Position numbers and translations under genes: made by a program. Of a stretch of DNA of 64,000 nt, positions 53,049-61,796 are shown piece after piece. The stretch is from positions 62,001-126,000 of the forward strand of contig NZ_ATWV01000011.1 of assembly GCF_000421345.1 (NCBI RefSeq), in the 5' to 3' direction. How positions within the stretch are numbered: position 1 is the first letter of the stretch; every line of letters starts with the position of its first letter. Below the pieces are notes generated by a model, which was not told the origin of the DNA, did not search any database, and saw only the letters and a program-made list of their open reading frames with translations. The DNA is from Treponema bryantii NK4A124. Its GTDB lineage: Bacteria > Spirochaetota > Spirochaetia > Treponematales > Treponemataceae.

Positions 53049-54181
53049 CAGTTTTCTCCCCAGATTTTTTCAATAAGAGAATTCACATAATCCTTCTGCT
53101 CATCATCCATATCAGCTCCTCTTCTGGATGTATAAAAGGCTTCAAAGATTTCCATAGGATTCTGTGCATTCATAGCGCCAAGCTGTTCAGTTTCTTCAGC
53201 AGCCCTGCTTGCTTTATTGTCATAAGTAATTTTAATTACATTCGGATAAACTGAACGAAGGGTTGTAAGCGCATCCATAACCTCGTTTTCATCTGTCAGA
53301 ATAATATCAATAAAATCTTCATGATTATTAGTATCTTTTTCAGACATTCTCATAATTTCATCAAGAGTTCCTGCAATCTTTCTCAGGTCTCGTTTTGGCT
53401 TAAGAGGGATTAAGTCAATTTCAATCTTACCCTTTTCTTTAAGGGTAATAAGTGGCATTACCTTTTCCTGATCAAATTCTGAAGTTGAATATTTGAGGGG
53501 AGTTCCAGAGAACATTACATTATGCTTACCGATTTTCTGCTGTCTGTGAATATGCCCCAAAGCCGTATAATCAAAATCCCTAAAGATTTCATCACTCACT
53601 GCATCCTGCCCGCCGATATAAACCTCTTCTGACTCACAGCGTTCTGCACTCATTATATTCTGATGTGCAATAATTATATTTCGTTCGCTGGTATTAATAT
53701 TCATATGTTCAACAGCACAGCGTACTGCTGCATCCCAGGAATTTATTTCTTCATCTTCAAAATAATGCTGAACAATGAGTGGTTTTACAAATGGAAGAAG
53801 ATAAAAATTCACCGGTCCATACTCATCAGTTACAACTACAGGCTCAATTTTTCCGTCATATGGTTTAGAAAAATAGATTCCCTTATCGGTCATAAACTCG
53901 CCGCCAAAGGTAAGGCGTTCTGCAGAATCATGATTTCCGCTGATAATCATTACTTTTATCTTTGCTTCAACAAGGCGGCCCAGAAATTTTCTCAATACCC
54001 GGATTCCTGCTTCCGGGGCAACATTTTTATCATAAACATCACCGGCAATAATTAAAACGTCTACTTTTTTTTCAAGGAGAATTCCAGCTATCTGTTCAAG
54101 AATATAATCCTGATCTTCTATCAGGGAAAAATTATGAAGTGATTTTCCTAAATGTAAGTCTGAAATATGAGCTAAAATCAT
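53048..54181 (-). CDS. sbcD: SbcD/Mre11-type nuclease subunit
   Basis: The 377-residue calcineurin-like phosphodiesterase carries DLHLG, IIAGDVYDKN, ISGNHDS, YTALGHIH metal-binding motifs in order. ATG at 54181 is the family start. An upstream in-frame extension is rejected: an extended -10 TGTTATACT (54196-54188) ends 6 nt before it, so the mRNA is probably leaderless. Confidence 0.93.
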   Translation of the reverse strand: MILAHISDLHLGKSLHNFSLIEDQDYILEQIAGILLEKKVDVLIIAGDVYDKNVAPEAGIRVLRKFLGRLVEAKIKVMIISGNHDSAERLTFGGEFMTDKGIYFSKPYDGKIEPVVVTDEYGPVNFYLLPFVKPLIVQHYFEDEEINSWDAAVRCAVEHMNINTSERNIIIAHQNIMSAERCESEEVYIGGQDAVSDEIFRDFDYTALGHIHRQQKIGKHNVMFSGTPLKYSTSEFDQEKVMPLITLKEKGKIEIDLIPLKPKRDLRKIAGTLDEIMRMSEKDTNNHEDFIDIILTDENEVMDALTTLRSVYPNVIKITYDNKASRAAEETEQLGAMNAQNPMEIFEAFYTSRRGADMDDEQKDYVNSLIEKIWGEN

Positions 54182-54187
54182 TCCATA

Positions 54188-54216
54188 AGTATAACACACA
54201 ATTTTCGATTTCTGAA
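54188..54216 (-). promoter_or_regulatory. sbcDC promoter (predicted leaderless)
   Basis: TTCAGA (54216-54211), 17 bp, and TATACT (54193-54188) with the extended TG. The ATG is 6 nt downstream and has no Shine-Dalgarno. Confidence 0.6.
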
Positions 54217-54331
54217 ATACATCAAGGCAAGGCAGCTCAATAAGATTGCAAAGAGACCCGAAAATCACTAAAATTACAGATATTCAAAACGCAATGACGC
54301 GGCCCATATCGGGTAATATACGGAGTTTCTC

Positions 54332-56422
54332 ATGTCAAACACTAATGTTCCTGAACTTTTTGGATGTCTGGTTTTTAATCAGTCAGTTATGAAGGAAATG
54401 CTTCCATCGCAAACCTTTAAGGCTCTTAAGCACACAATGGAAGAAGGAACTCCTCTAGACCTGGAGGCCGCAAATCAGATTGCCGAAGCAATGAAAACCT
54501 GGGCTATTTCAAAGGGAGCCACACACTATTCACACTGGTTCCAGCCACTTACAGGTATTACAGCAGAAAAGCACGATTCCTTCCTTACACCTGCAGACGA
54601 AGGAAAAATCCTCATGAACTTCAGCGGAAAAGAGCTGATTAAGGGTGAACCTGATGCTTCAAGCTTCCCTAACGGTGGAAAGCGCTCAACCTTCGAAGCC
54701 CGCGGTTATACTGTATGGGACCCTACCTCTTATCCTTTTGTAAAAGACCACACACTTTGTATTCCTACAGCCTTCTGTTCTTATAATGGTGAAGCTCTCG
54801 ATAAAAAGACTCCTCTTCTCCGCTCTATGGAATCCATTAACGAGCAGAGCCTCCGTATTCTTAAACTTTTCGGAAACAAGGCAAAGCACGTAACAACAAC
54901 AATGGGACCAGAGCAGGAATATTTCTTAATTGATGAAAAGCTCTACCAGAAACGAAAGGACTTGAAGATGTGCGGCCGTACCCTTTTTGGTGCCCGCCCT
55001 GTAAAAGGTCAGGAAATGGACGACCAGTACTTTGCAGCAATCAAGCCTCGCGTTATTGAATACATGGAAGATTTGAATGCTGAACTCTGGAAGCTGGGCA
55101 TTTACGCAAAAACAGAACACAACGAAGTTGCTCCTGCCCAGCACGAAATGGCACCTATTTTTACAACAAGCAACCTCGCCGCAGATCAGAACCAGCTGAC
55201 AATGGAAATCATGAAAAAGGTAGCCCGTCGCCACGGGCTCATCTGCCTGCTCCACGAAAAACCATTCGAAGGTGTAAATGGAAGCGGTAAACATAACAAC
55301 TGGTCTATCGCAACAGACCTGGGAGAAAACCTCTTCAGTCCGGGAAAAACTCCACGCGACAATGCTCAGTTTCTCCTCTTCCTTACAGCAGTTATTAAAG
55401 CTGTAGATGATAATCAGGACCTGCTCCGTTATTCTGTAGCATCTGCCGGAAACGACCACCGCCTTGGAGCAAACGAAGCACCTCCAGCTATTATTTCTGT
55501 TTTCGTTGGTGATGAGCTTGATGCCGTTCTCAAGGCTATCAAGGATGGCACAGACTACGACGGAAAGAAAGGCGGCAAGCTTACAATCGGTGTAGATGTT
55601 CTTCCACCTATTCCAAAGGATTCAACAGACCGCAACAGAACCTCACCTTTTGCCTTTACAGGTAACCGTTTTGAGTTCCGCTCTGTAGGTTCTGCCCTTT
55701 CTATCAGCGGTCCTAATACTATAATGAATGCAATTCTGGCTGATTCCCTGCGAGCCTTTGCAGACGAGCTTGAGCAGTCAAAGAATTTTAAAGAAGACCT
55801 GCAGAAGCTTATTAAACGCGAAATCACAGCTCACTGGCGAATTCTTTTCAATGGAAATGGTTACGGCCAGGAATGGATTGAAGAAGCAGAACGCCGCGGC
55901 CTTAAAAACTACCGCACAACTCCAAAGGCAATTGAGCACTACATCGACCAGAAGAATATAGATCTCTTCACCCGACTCGGAATTTACACACCGGAAGAAA
56001 TGAAGAGTCACTATGATATCAAACTGGAAAAGTACTGCCAGGTTGTAAACATTGAGTCAAACACAATGCTGGAAATGGTTCACAAGGACATTATTCCGGC
56101 TGCCTTCAAATATCTGAATGTTCTTGCAGACACTGAGTTTAAGATGCAGCGCGTAATGACAATGTGCGACGCCGGCCTCAAGCTCATGGAAAAGTTGAAT
56201 ACTCTGGTAAACGATCTTTCAAACAAGGCTGATGCTCTGGCCTCTAAACACGAAGAAACCCGTGCTATTGCAGACCTTATGAAACGCGCCCACGCTTACG
56301 CTAAAGTCGTAATTCCTGCAATGGATGAAGTTCGTGCCATTGCCGACCAGATTGAACCTCTCCTCGGCGAAGAGTACAAGCCTTTCCCAAGCTACGAAGA
56401 TTTGCTGTATAGTGTTCAATAA
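54332..56422 (+). CDS. glnN: Type III glutamine synthetase
   Basis: At 696 residues this is the GSIII form found in Bacteroidetes, some Firmicutes and spirochaetes, not the ~450-residue GSI. Conserved blocks include [10 protein letters not shown] (metal and substrate), [49 protein letters not shown] and [17 protein letters not shown]. It assimilates ammonium into glutamine. A CGGAG ribosome site sits 6 nt before the ATG. tRNA-Ser follows 8 nt after the stop. Confidence 0.95.
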   Translation: MSNTNVPELFGCLVFNQSVMKEMLPSQTFKALKHTMEEGTPLDLEAANQIAEAMKTWAISKGATHYSHWFQPLTGITAEKHDSFLTPADEGKILMNFSGKELIKGEPDASSFPNGGKRSTFEARGYTVWDPTSYPFVKDHTLCIPTAFCSYNGEALDKKTPLLRSMESINEQSLRILKLFGNKAKHVTTTMGPEQEYFLIDEKLYQKRKDLKMCGRTLFGARPVKGQEMDDQYFAAIKPRVIEYMEDLNAELWKLGIYAKTEHNEVAPAQHEMAPIFTTSNLAADQNQLTMEIMKKVARRHGLICLLHEKPFEGVNGSGKHNNWSIATDLGENLFSPGKTPRDNAQFLLFLTAVIKAVDDNQDLLRYSVASAGNDHRLGANEAPPAIISVFVGDELDAVLKAIKDGTDYDGKKGGKLTIGVDVLPPIPKDSTDRNRTSPFAFTGNRFEFRSVGSALSISGPNTIMNAILADSLRAFADELEQSKNFKEDLQKLIKREITAHWRILFNGNGYGQEWIEEAERRGLKNYRTTPKAIEHYIDQKNIDLFTRLGIYTPEEMKSHYDIKLEKYCQVVNIESNTMLEMVHKDIIPAAFKYLNVLADTEFKMQRVMTMCDAGLKLMEKLNTLVNDLSNKADALASKHEETRAIADLMKRAHAYAKVVIPAMDEVRAIADQIEPLLGEEYKPFPSYEDLLYSVQ

Positions 56423-56430
56423 TTACATTT

Positions 56431-56517
56431 GGAAAGATGTCCGAGCGGTTTAAGGTACACCCTTGGAAGGGGTGCGCAGCAGAAATGCTGCCGGGAGTTC
56501 GAATCTCCCTCTTTCCG
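56431..56517 (+). tRNA. tRNA-Ser (anticodon GGA)
   Basis: An 87-nt class II tRNA. The acceptor GGAAAGA pairs perfectly with TCTTTCC, the anticodon loop is CTTGGAA (anticodon GGA, reads UCU/UCC), a long variable arm follows (GCAGCAGAAATGCTGC), and the T arm is GGGAGTTCGAATCTCCC. The discriminator is G, as expected for Ser. It lies 8 nt after glnN and may share its transcript. Confidence 0.95.
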
Positions 56518-56552
56518 TTATTTTAATATACCATTTTGTATTTTTGGCAAAA

Positions 56553-56749
56553 TTCCGACAAAATCCCACATTCTCTGCATTTTTGTCGGAATAAAAACTC
56601 GATTTTCAACTAAATTTAGTACTTTTTATGAATAAATAAGCATTTCCATTAAAATATTTCCGACAAAATCCCGGAAATCCCCCTTTTTTGTCGGATATTT
56701 TCACATTTTGTTCCGACAAAAAACATTATTTCTAGCGTTTTTGTCGGAT
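56553..56749. repeat. Three tandem CCGACAAAA / TTTTGTCGG inverted repeats
   Basis: Units at 56553-56591, 56657-56697 and 56711-56749 each begin TTCCGACAAAA and end TTTTTGTCGGA with a ~16-bp unrelated loop. All six arms are nearly identical while the loops differ, so the arms appear to be the selected part. They fill the gap between tRNA-Ser and the AT-rich gene pair. Confidence 0.85.
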
Positions 56750-56777
56750 TTTTGTTTTTCATAATGATTTTATACAG

Positions 56778-57764
56778 TTACAAAATGAATGTCATACATA
56801 AATAAACTGCTATAAGAATTGCAAAATATAATGTAAATTTTAATCTTATCGAATTCTTGGAAAAATTACATACTCGCTGGAAAATATAAATCAACAGAAA
56901 ATTTATTATAAGCAGAAATGGATATTTTTCATTTGCAATAAGCCATACTAAAATCTGAACTGTAACGATAAGAACAGGGGGCAGTTTTTTTACATTTTTT
57001 GTTGTTAGAACAACAAGAAGCTTTAATATAAAATATGCACAAGAAATAATAATCATCCACAAAAGAAAATTTCCTTTAGATGGTATTTCTTTTATTTCCT
57101 TAAAATAATTCTCCAATATCGGATTTGCAACCGTTGCATTTATCAGAAAACAAAAACTCAGAACAAGGAATGAATAAATATCCAAGATAAAATCAAAAAA
57201 GTGCCTTATAAAAGATGCTGTTTTCAGTGCCGTATATTTTATCTTTCCACCACCTTTTTTTCCTCTGTCAAAAACTTTATAAACTTTATTCTCACCTGAA
57301 TCTGGAATCGAGAAATTCTGTAATAAACCTTCTATCTCCAAAATAAAGGAATTATTAAAAGTACAATATTCATCAGCTGGTGACGTCATTTTATCAAAAT
57401 AATCTTTGAATATCTTATCTATTAAAAATGGCAAAGAATATTTTTTATTTTCGAAACTATATCTCTTTTCTTGTGTATGAATTATAAGTTCGCTATTTTC
57501 GGCAGTAATTTCAAGAAACATTTTGGAATCAAAAAATATTTCACCAGTTTCTTGATGATAAATTTCTATATCGTTTTCTCCAGAAATTTTTGTCGGTAAA
57601 TTCCACAAAACTCTTTTATCTGTGAATACAAAACCTTGTTTCCTAAAAGGATGAATCCACCAGATAAATATAATAGTTTCATCTTCCAGTAAATTATAGA
57701 AAACTTTACAAATCTTTCTTTGTCTGTCTGTAAATTTCTTTTGTATTTTCAGTTTTGTATTCAT
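56778..57764 (-). CDS. Membrane protein with N-terminal PH-like domain, unknown function
   Basis: The 328-residue protein starts with a ~90-residue domain resembling bacterial PH-like folds (FVFTDKRVLWNLPTKI, EIFFDSKMFLEI). A polar region follows, then four to five membrane helices in the C-terminal half (residues ~185-325). Base composition is clearly AT-richer than in flanking housekeeping genes. The ATG at 57764 has GAGG five bases upstream. It is co-directional with the exported-protein gene 18 nt upstream. No specific family recognised. Confidence 0.7.
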   Translation of the reverse strand: MNTKLKIQKKFTDRQRKICKVFYNLLEDETIIFIWWIHPFRKQGFVFTDKRVLWNLPTKISGENDIEIYHQETGEIFFDSKMFLEITAENSELIIHTQEKRYSFENKKYSLPFLIDKIFKDYFDKMTSPADEYCTFNNSFILEIEGLLQNFSIPDSGENKVYKVFDRGKKGGGKIKYTALKTASFIRHFFDFILDIYSFLVLSFCFLINATVANPILENYFKEIKEIPSKGNFLLWMIIISCAYFILKLLVVLTTKNVKKLPPVLIVTVQILVWLIANEKYPFLLIINFLLIYIFQRVCNFSKNSIRLKFTLYFAILIAVYLCMTFIL

Positions 57765-57782
57765 AAACACCTCATAAAAAAA

Positions 57783-58427
57783 CTAATACAAATTAATACA
57801 GAATGCAATGTAAGGTTGAAGGTAAAAATGGAAGTACTTCTGCGTTTTATGTTTTTCATATTCAACATACCAATCAGTATAAAGATAAATTTGATTTTCG
57901 TATCTATACTCCTCAGTTTTTTCTTTGATTACACTTTCATAAATAGGCAATGATGAATAAAAATCAATATTACAAATAACTCCAACAATTGGTGAACATC
58001 GTCTTTTAGGTGTAAATTTAGCCTGTATATCAATTTCAGAACCTATAATAATTCCTTCCTCAAAAATTTGAATATCTGGGCCCAAACAAGCATTTAGATT
58101 TACATAATTTGATTCTAGCATTTTTACAGAAGGGCCTAATGCTATTTTTATTCCCCAGAAACTATTTATTTCATCTATGTTCGGTGTAGAAATCGTAACT
58201 GACTCATAAAAACCAATTTTGTTATCTCTAATATAATTCTGATTTAACAGTCTGAAATTAGAATCAAAAATTGCAAATAAGTTATTATTATTTATAGTAT
58301 AATCTTCTGCCGATATCATAGTTTTATTAAAAAAAGATAATAATGGAAGCGTCAACTGAATATCACTCTTAGCACTAAGGATTCCCGTAAACAAAATCAA
58401 AACAAACATTAATACTATCTTCTTCAT
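57783..58427 (-). CDS. Exported protein of unknown function
   Basis: The 214-residue protein has a signal peptide (MKKIVLMFVLILFTGILSA) and an aromatic- and beta-rich mature part (FYESVTISTP, WGIKIALGPSVKML, QKYFHFYLQPYIAFCINLY). The alternating hydrophobic strands and final aromatic residue would suit a small outer-membrane beta-barrel, but this is only inferred. It is AT-rich and paired with the downstream membrane protein gene. Confidence 0.68.
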   Translation of the reverse strand: MKKIVLMFVLILFTGILSAKSDIQLTLPLLSFFNKTMISAEDYTINNNNLFAIFDSNFRLLNQNYIRDNKIGFYESVTISTPNIDEINSFWGIKIALGPSVKMLESNYVNLNACLGPDIQIFEEGIIIGSEIDIQAKFTPKRRCSPIVGVICNIDFYSSLPIYESVIKEKTEEYRYENQIYLYTDWYVEYEKHKTQKYFHFYLQPYIAFCINLY

Positions 58428-58573
58428 CCAAATCCCCTAAATTAACAGATTATTCAACTAAATTGGTAATATTATAACATACAAAATAAACCGCTCAAAA
58501 CAAAAAAATCAAAAATACATATTTTATAGTAATATTTATTACCTTTCTAAAAGTTCCAAGAATGACCGGTCGA

Positions 58574-58582
58574 TGCGATAAT
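58574..58582 (+). promoter_or_regulatory. Extended -10 of the XRE regulator
   Basis: TGC plus GATAAT (58577-58582) ends 6 nt before the ATG at 58589, with TTCCAA at the -35 distance. Predicted leaderless. Confidence 0.45.
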
Positions 58583-58588
58583 AATTTT

Positions 58589-58948
58589 ATGGAAGAGACG
58601 GAACTTGATATTCCAACTTTGTTCGGAAAAAACGTTCAAAAATACAGAAAAATGGCAGGGCTCACTCAGTCGGAACTTTCAAAGCGGCTCGAAATTACAC
58701 AAAAGCACCTTTCAATCATAGAAACAGGAACACAGTTTGCCTCTGCTGCACTCATTGCCCGCATTTCAAAAGAACTCAATGTTCCACCAGCAGCTCTCTT
58801 TGGAGATGACCTTACTCAAGCCTATTTTGATAAGCTGTATGCGCGCCTTGCCACTCATTTTGAAAACAAAATCAACTGGCTAAAAACAAATCTTACTCAA
58901 GAAATAACAGATGTATTGAAACGACAACTAAATTCTAAATCTGAATAA
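58589..58948 (+). CDS. XRE-family transcriptional regulator
   Basis: The ~119-residue protein has an N-terminal Cro/CI-type helix-turn-helix (LFGKNVQKYRKMAGLTQSEL, SKRLEITQKHLSIIETG; residues ~10-65) followed by a helical tail (YARLATHFENKINWLK). ATG at 58589 is chosen over an ATG at 58562 because of the -10 placement. It borders the AT-rich island and may regulate the two divergent unknown genes. Confidence 0.82.
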   Translation: MEETELDIPTLFGKNVQKYRKMAGLTQSELSKRLEITQKHLSIIETGTQFASAALIARISKELNVPPAALFGDDLTQAYFDKLYARLATHFENKINWLKTNLTQEITDVLKRQLNSKSE

Positions 58949-59106
58949 AAAAATAATTCGTCGCTTATCCAAAGCTAAAAAATCAGAAATTCACCCTACC
59001 TCATAAATATAGAAATAATCTGTTTTTTCTGCTCATAATCTTATATCACTTTAGTTTATGACAGATATGGCTGAATTAATGCCATAGACTTATACAGGAG
59101 TTTTTT

Positions 59107-60150
59107 ATGAAAGAATTTAATGGCTTTATGCACGGAGTAAACATTGGCGGCTGGTATTCTCAGTGTAATCATACAGAAGAACGTTATGACAATTTTATTA
59201 AAAAAGAAGATTTTGCCACAATAAAAAGCTGGGGACTGGATCATATCCGTCTTCCAATCGACTATGAGCTTGTTGAAACTGCTGACGGCCAGAAAATTGA
59301 AAAAGGATACGAAAGGATTCGCCAGGCAGCAAAATGGTGTGCTGAAAATAGTCTTAACATGATTCTGGATCTCCACAAAACCTGCGGTTATTCTTTTGAT
59401 GCTGGATACAAGGAATCAGGCTTTTTTGAAGATGAAAAACTCCAGGAACGTTTTTATAAACTCTGGGAATCTCTTGCTGAAAACTTCAAAGATGTTTTTG
59501 CAGGCACAAATAACGAAATCTGTTTTGAACTTTTAAACGAAGTTACAGACCAGGCTTACTGCAAAAAATGGAACGCAATTGCCCGCACCTGTATTGAGCG
59601 CATTCGTGCCATTGCTCCTACAACAAAGATTCTTGTTGGCAGCTACTGGAACAACTCTCTTGCTTCTGTAAAAGACCTGGACCAGCCATACGACGAAAAC
59701 ATTGTTTACAACTTCCACTGTTACGAGCCTCTCCTCTTTACTCATCAGGGAGCACCATGGGTTGGTCCGAATATGAATCCTGATTTCCGCTTCCCGCTCA
59801 AGTCTAAATTTGCTGATTATATTACTAAGACTTCTGAAAAGGTTGGCCAGATTGGAACTGCTTTTGGAGCTTTCGCACCAGATGCCACTGTAGATGTAAA
59901 CTACTTTGAAACTATTTTTGCTGAAGCAGTAAAAGTTGCAGAAGAAAGAAATGTTATGCTTTATTGTGGTGAATATGGAACAATTGACAAGGCTACACCA
60001 GAGGACACCCTTGAATGGTATAAGCTGATTTCCACAGTATTCAACAACCACGGAATTGGCCGTGCCGCCTGGTCTTTCCGCCAGATGGACTTTGGCCTTG
60101 CCGATGCCCGCCTGGATGAAATAAGACCAGAACTGATAAAATATCTTTAA
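59107..60150 (+). CDS. Intracellular GH5-family glycoside hydrolase (endoglucanase-like)
   Basis: The 347-residue TIM-barrel enzyme shows GH5 landmarks: HGVNIGGWYSQ, the WGLDHIRLPIDYE strand, the acid/base Glu in CFELLNEVTD (~residue 144), and the nucleophile Glu in LYCGEYGTID (~282). His residues in LDLHKT and NFHCYEP are also present. There is no signal peptide, so it probably hydrolyses short beta-glucans, such as imported cello-oligosaccharides, inside the cell. AGGAG lies 6 nt before the ATG. No sugar transporter adjoins it. Confidence 0.88.
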   Translation: MKEFNGFMHGVNIGGWYSQCNHTEERYDNFIKKEDFATIKSWGLDHIRLPIDYELVETADGQKIEKGYERIRQAAKWCAENSLNMILDLHKTCGYSFDAGYKESGFFEDEKLQERFYKLWESLAENFKDVFAGTNNEICFELLNEVTDQAYCKKWNAIARTCIERIRAIAPTTKILVGSYWNNSLASVKDLDQPYDENIVYNFHCYEPLLFTHQGAPWVGPNMNPDFRFPLKSKFADYITKTSEKVGQIGTAFGAFAPDATVDVNYFETIFAEAVKVAEERNVMLYCGEYGTIDKATPEDTLEWYKLISTVFNNHGIGRAAWSFRQMDFGLADARLDEIRPELIKYL

Positions 60151-60154
60151 AATA

Positions 60155-60220
60155 AAGATGCCCGGGTCAAGCCCGAGCATGACACTTATTGTCATTGTCC
60201 GGCTTGACCGGACAATCTGA
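60155..60220. repeat. Pair of inverted GGTCAAGCC-type palindromes
   Basis: GATGCCCGGGTCAAGCCCG (60158-60176) and, in the reverse orientation, TTGTCCGGCTTGACCGG (60195-60211) are two copies of one intergenic palindrome facing each other between the convergent GH5 and purD genes. Each forms its own hairpin and together they may terminate both. Confidence 0.75.
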
Positions 60221-60222
60221 TA

Positions 60223-61563
60223 TTACAACTTTCCGCTCTCAGCAGCGCCAGGGAGTCCAATATCCTTACGGAAGAAGGCGCCGTCAAACTTGATGGCGCT
60301 GATTCCCTGATAAGCTTTTTCCCAGGCTTCTTTGAAAGAAGATCCATAAGCAGAGCAGGCAAGAACACGTCCGCCGCTTGTAAGCAGGTCGTTATCGTGA
60401 CGGCGGCCTGCAACAGCTCCCGCAACAAAAATCTTTGCTGTACTAGCATTCAAAAGAGGCTTGTTGATTGTAATTTCCTTACCTTTTTCATATGCTTCAG
60501 GATAACCACCACTTACCATACATGGCGCAACCTGATATCCAGGCTTCCACTTAAACTCAAAATCTTTAAGGGTACCGTTCAAAATTGCAGTACACATAGA
60601 AGTAAAATCAAAATCCATCAAAGGAAGAACTGCCTGAGTTTCAGGGTCGCCAAGACGGCAATTGTATTCAAGAAGCTTTGGACCTTTAGAAGTCAACATT
60701 ACACCAAAGAAGATAAATCCACGGTAATCGAACTTTTCTTTGATAAGACCATTAAGCGTTGGCTCAAGAATTGCCTTATTAAACTGCTTCATTGTCTTGT
60801 CTGTAACATCTTCAAGAGGACAAACAGCACCCATTCCGCCGGTATTAGGACCTTTAGCACCATCCATAAGGCGCTTATGGTCGCGGGCAGGAAGGAAAGG
60901 AACGATTGTAGCGTTTCCGCTTACAGCATATTCAGGTGTTACAGAAACAGCAGCAAGAACAGAAATCTCAACACCTTCAAGATACTCTTCGATTACCAGT
61001 TTCTTTCCGGCATCTCCAACTTTGCCGTTTCCCATCATATCTTCAACGGCAGCCAAAGCCTCGTCTACAGTAGCAGCAACTACTACACCTTTTCCCGCAG
61101 CAAGACCGTCGGCCTTAACTACAATAGGTGCACCGTGCTTTTTGATATATTCACAGGCTTCGTCTTTATTTGTAAAGGTTTCGCTTGCAGGGCAGGCAAC
61201 ACCGTATTCCTTCATGAATTTTTTAGAAAGGTCTTTACTGCCTTCCAGCTGAGCACCGGCCTTCTTTGGACCAACAACAGGAATGTCAGCCTTCCAGAAC
61301 TCATCGGCTAAACCGGCACACAAAGGATCTTCCGGTCCAACTACACACATGCGGCAGTTTTCGTGCTTTGCAATAGCAACGTAAGGGTTCTCACCCTCTT
61401 TGATATAGTCACAATCTTTTGGATTAATATTTACACATTTAGCTTCATAAGCAGTGCCGCCGTTTCCAGGTACAACAACTACTTTATCAACAACAGGACT
61501 CTGAGCAATTTTCCAGCAGATAGTGTGCTCACGACCACCACTGCCAACTACTATAATATTCAT
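60223..61563 (-). CDS. purD: Phosphoribosylamine-glycine ligase
   Basis: The 446-residue ATP-grasp enzyme joins glycine to phosphoribosylamine in purine synthesis. Blocks are MNIIVVGSGGREHTICWKI (N-terminal), VVGPEDPLCAGLADEF, PIVVKADGLAAGKGVVVA, GPNTGGMGAVCP and LEYNCRLGDPETQAVLP. It is slightly longer than E. coli PurD (~429). No other pur genes are adjacent. Confidence 0.95.
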   Translation of the reverse strand: MNIIVVGSGGREHTICWKIAQSPVVDKVVVVPGNGGTAYEAKCVNINPKDCDYIKEGENPYVAIAKHENCRMCVVGPEDPLCAGLADEFWKADIPVVGPKKAGAQLEGSKDLSKKFMKEYGVACPASETFTNKDEACEYIKKHGAPIVVKADGLAAGKGVVVAATVDEALAAVEDMMGNGKVGDAGKKLVIEEYLEGVEISVLAAVSVTPEYAVSGNATIVPFLPARDHKRLMDGAKGPNTGGMGAVCPLEDVTDKTMKQFNKAILEPTLNGLIKEKFDYRGFIFFGVMLTSKGPKLLEYNCRLGDPETQAVLPLMDFDFTSMCTAILNGTLKDFEFKWKPGYQVAPCMVSGGYPEAYEKGKEITINKPLLNASTAKIFVAGAVAGRRHDNDLLTSGGRVLACSAYGSSFKEAWEKAYQGISAIKFDGAFFRKDIGLPGAAESGKL

Positions 61564-61601
61564 AAAATGAGTTTAATGGAAAAACTGATAAATGTACATA
61601 T

Positions 61602-61749
61602 AAAAAAAGTTCTGCTGCTTACGTCAGTAACAAAAACAGGCAGCTTCCGCTACTCGCGTCTGGCGAACTGCGGGGATGATGCAGTTCGCAGCCGCGATTC
61701 GCTCGCGCTACCTGTTTTAGCATTTATGTAACACTACAGAACTTTTTTT
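61602..61749. repeat. 148-bp nested inverted repeat between chemoreceptor gene and purD
   Basis: Three concentric pairs of arms are visible: AAAAAAAGTTCTG/CAGAACTTTTTTT (61602-61614 and 61737-61749), AAAACAGG/CCTGTTTT (61633-61640 and 61711-61718) and GCGAACTGC/GCAGTTCGC (61663-61671 and 61681-61689). Both ends carry T runs when read outward, so it can terminate on either strand. It is far more elaborate than a normal terminator. Confidence 0.7.
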
Positions 61750-61796
61750 CCGTATTCACAATAAAAATTTAATTTTATGAATATTCTCTACGCAAC

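Noticed and set aside
54182-54268. Longer SbcD starting at 54268
   Set aside because: The family starts at MILAHISDLHLG and a -10 box lies inside the extension.
56553-56749. CRISPR array at the tRNA-Ser flank
   Set aside because: There are only three units with uneven spacing, arms are inverted rather than direct repeats, and no cas gene is near.
56431-58600. Integrated element with att sites at tRNA-Ser
   Set aside because: No integrase was found and no second copy of the tRNA 3' end could be seen downstream; kept only as an accessory-island suggestion.
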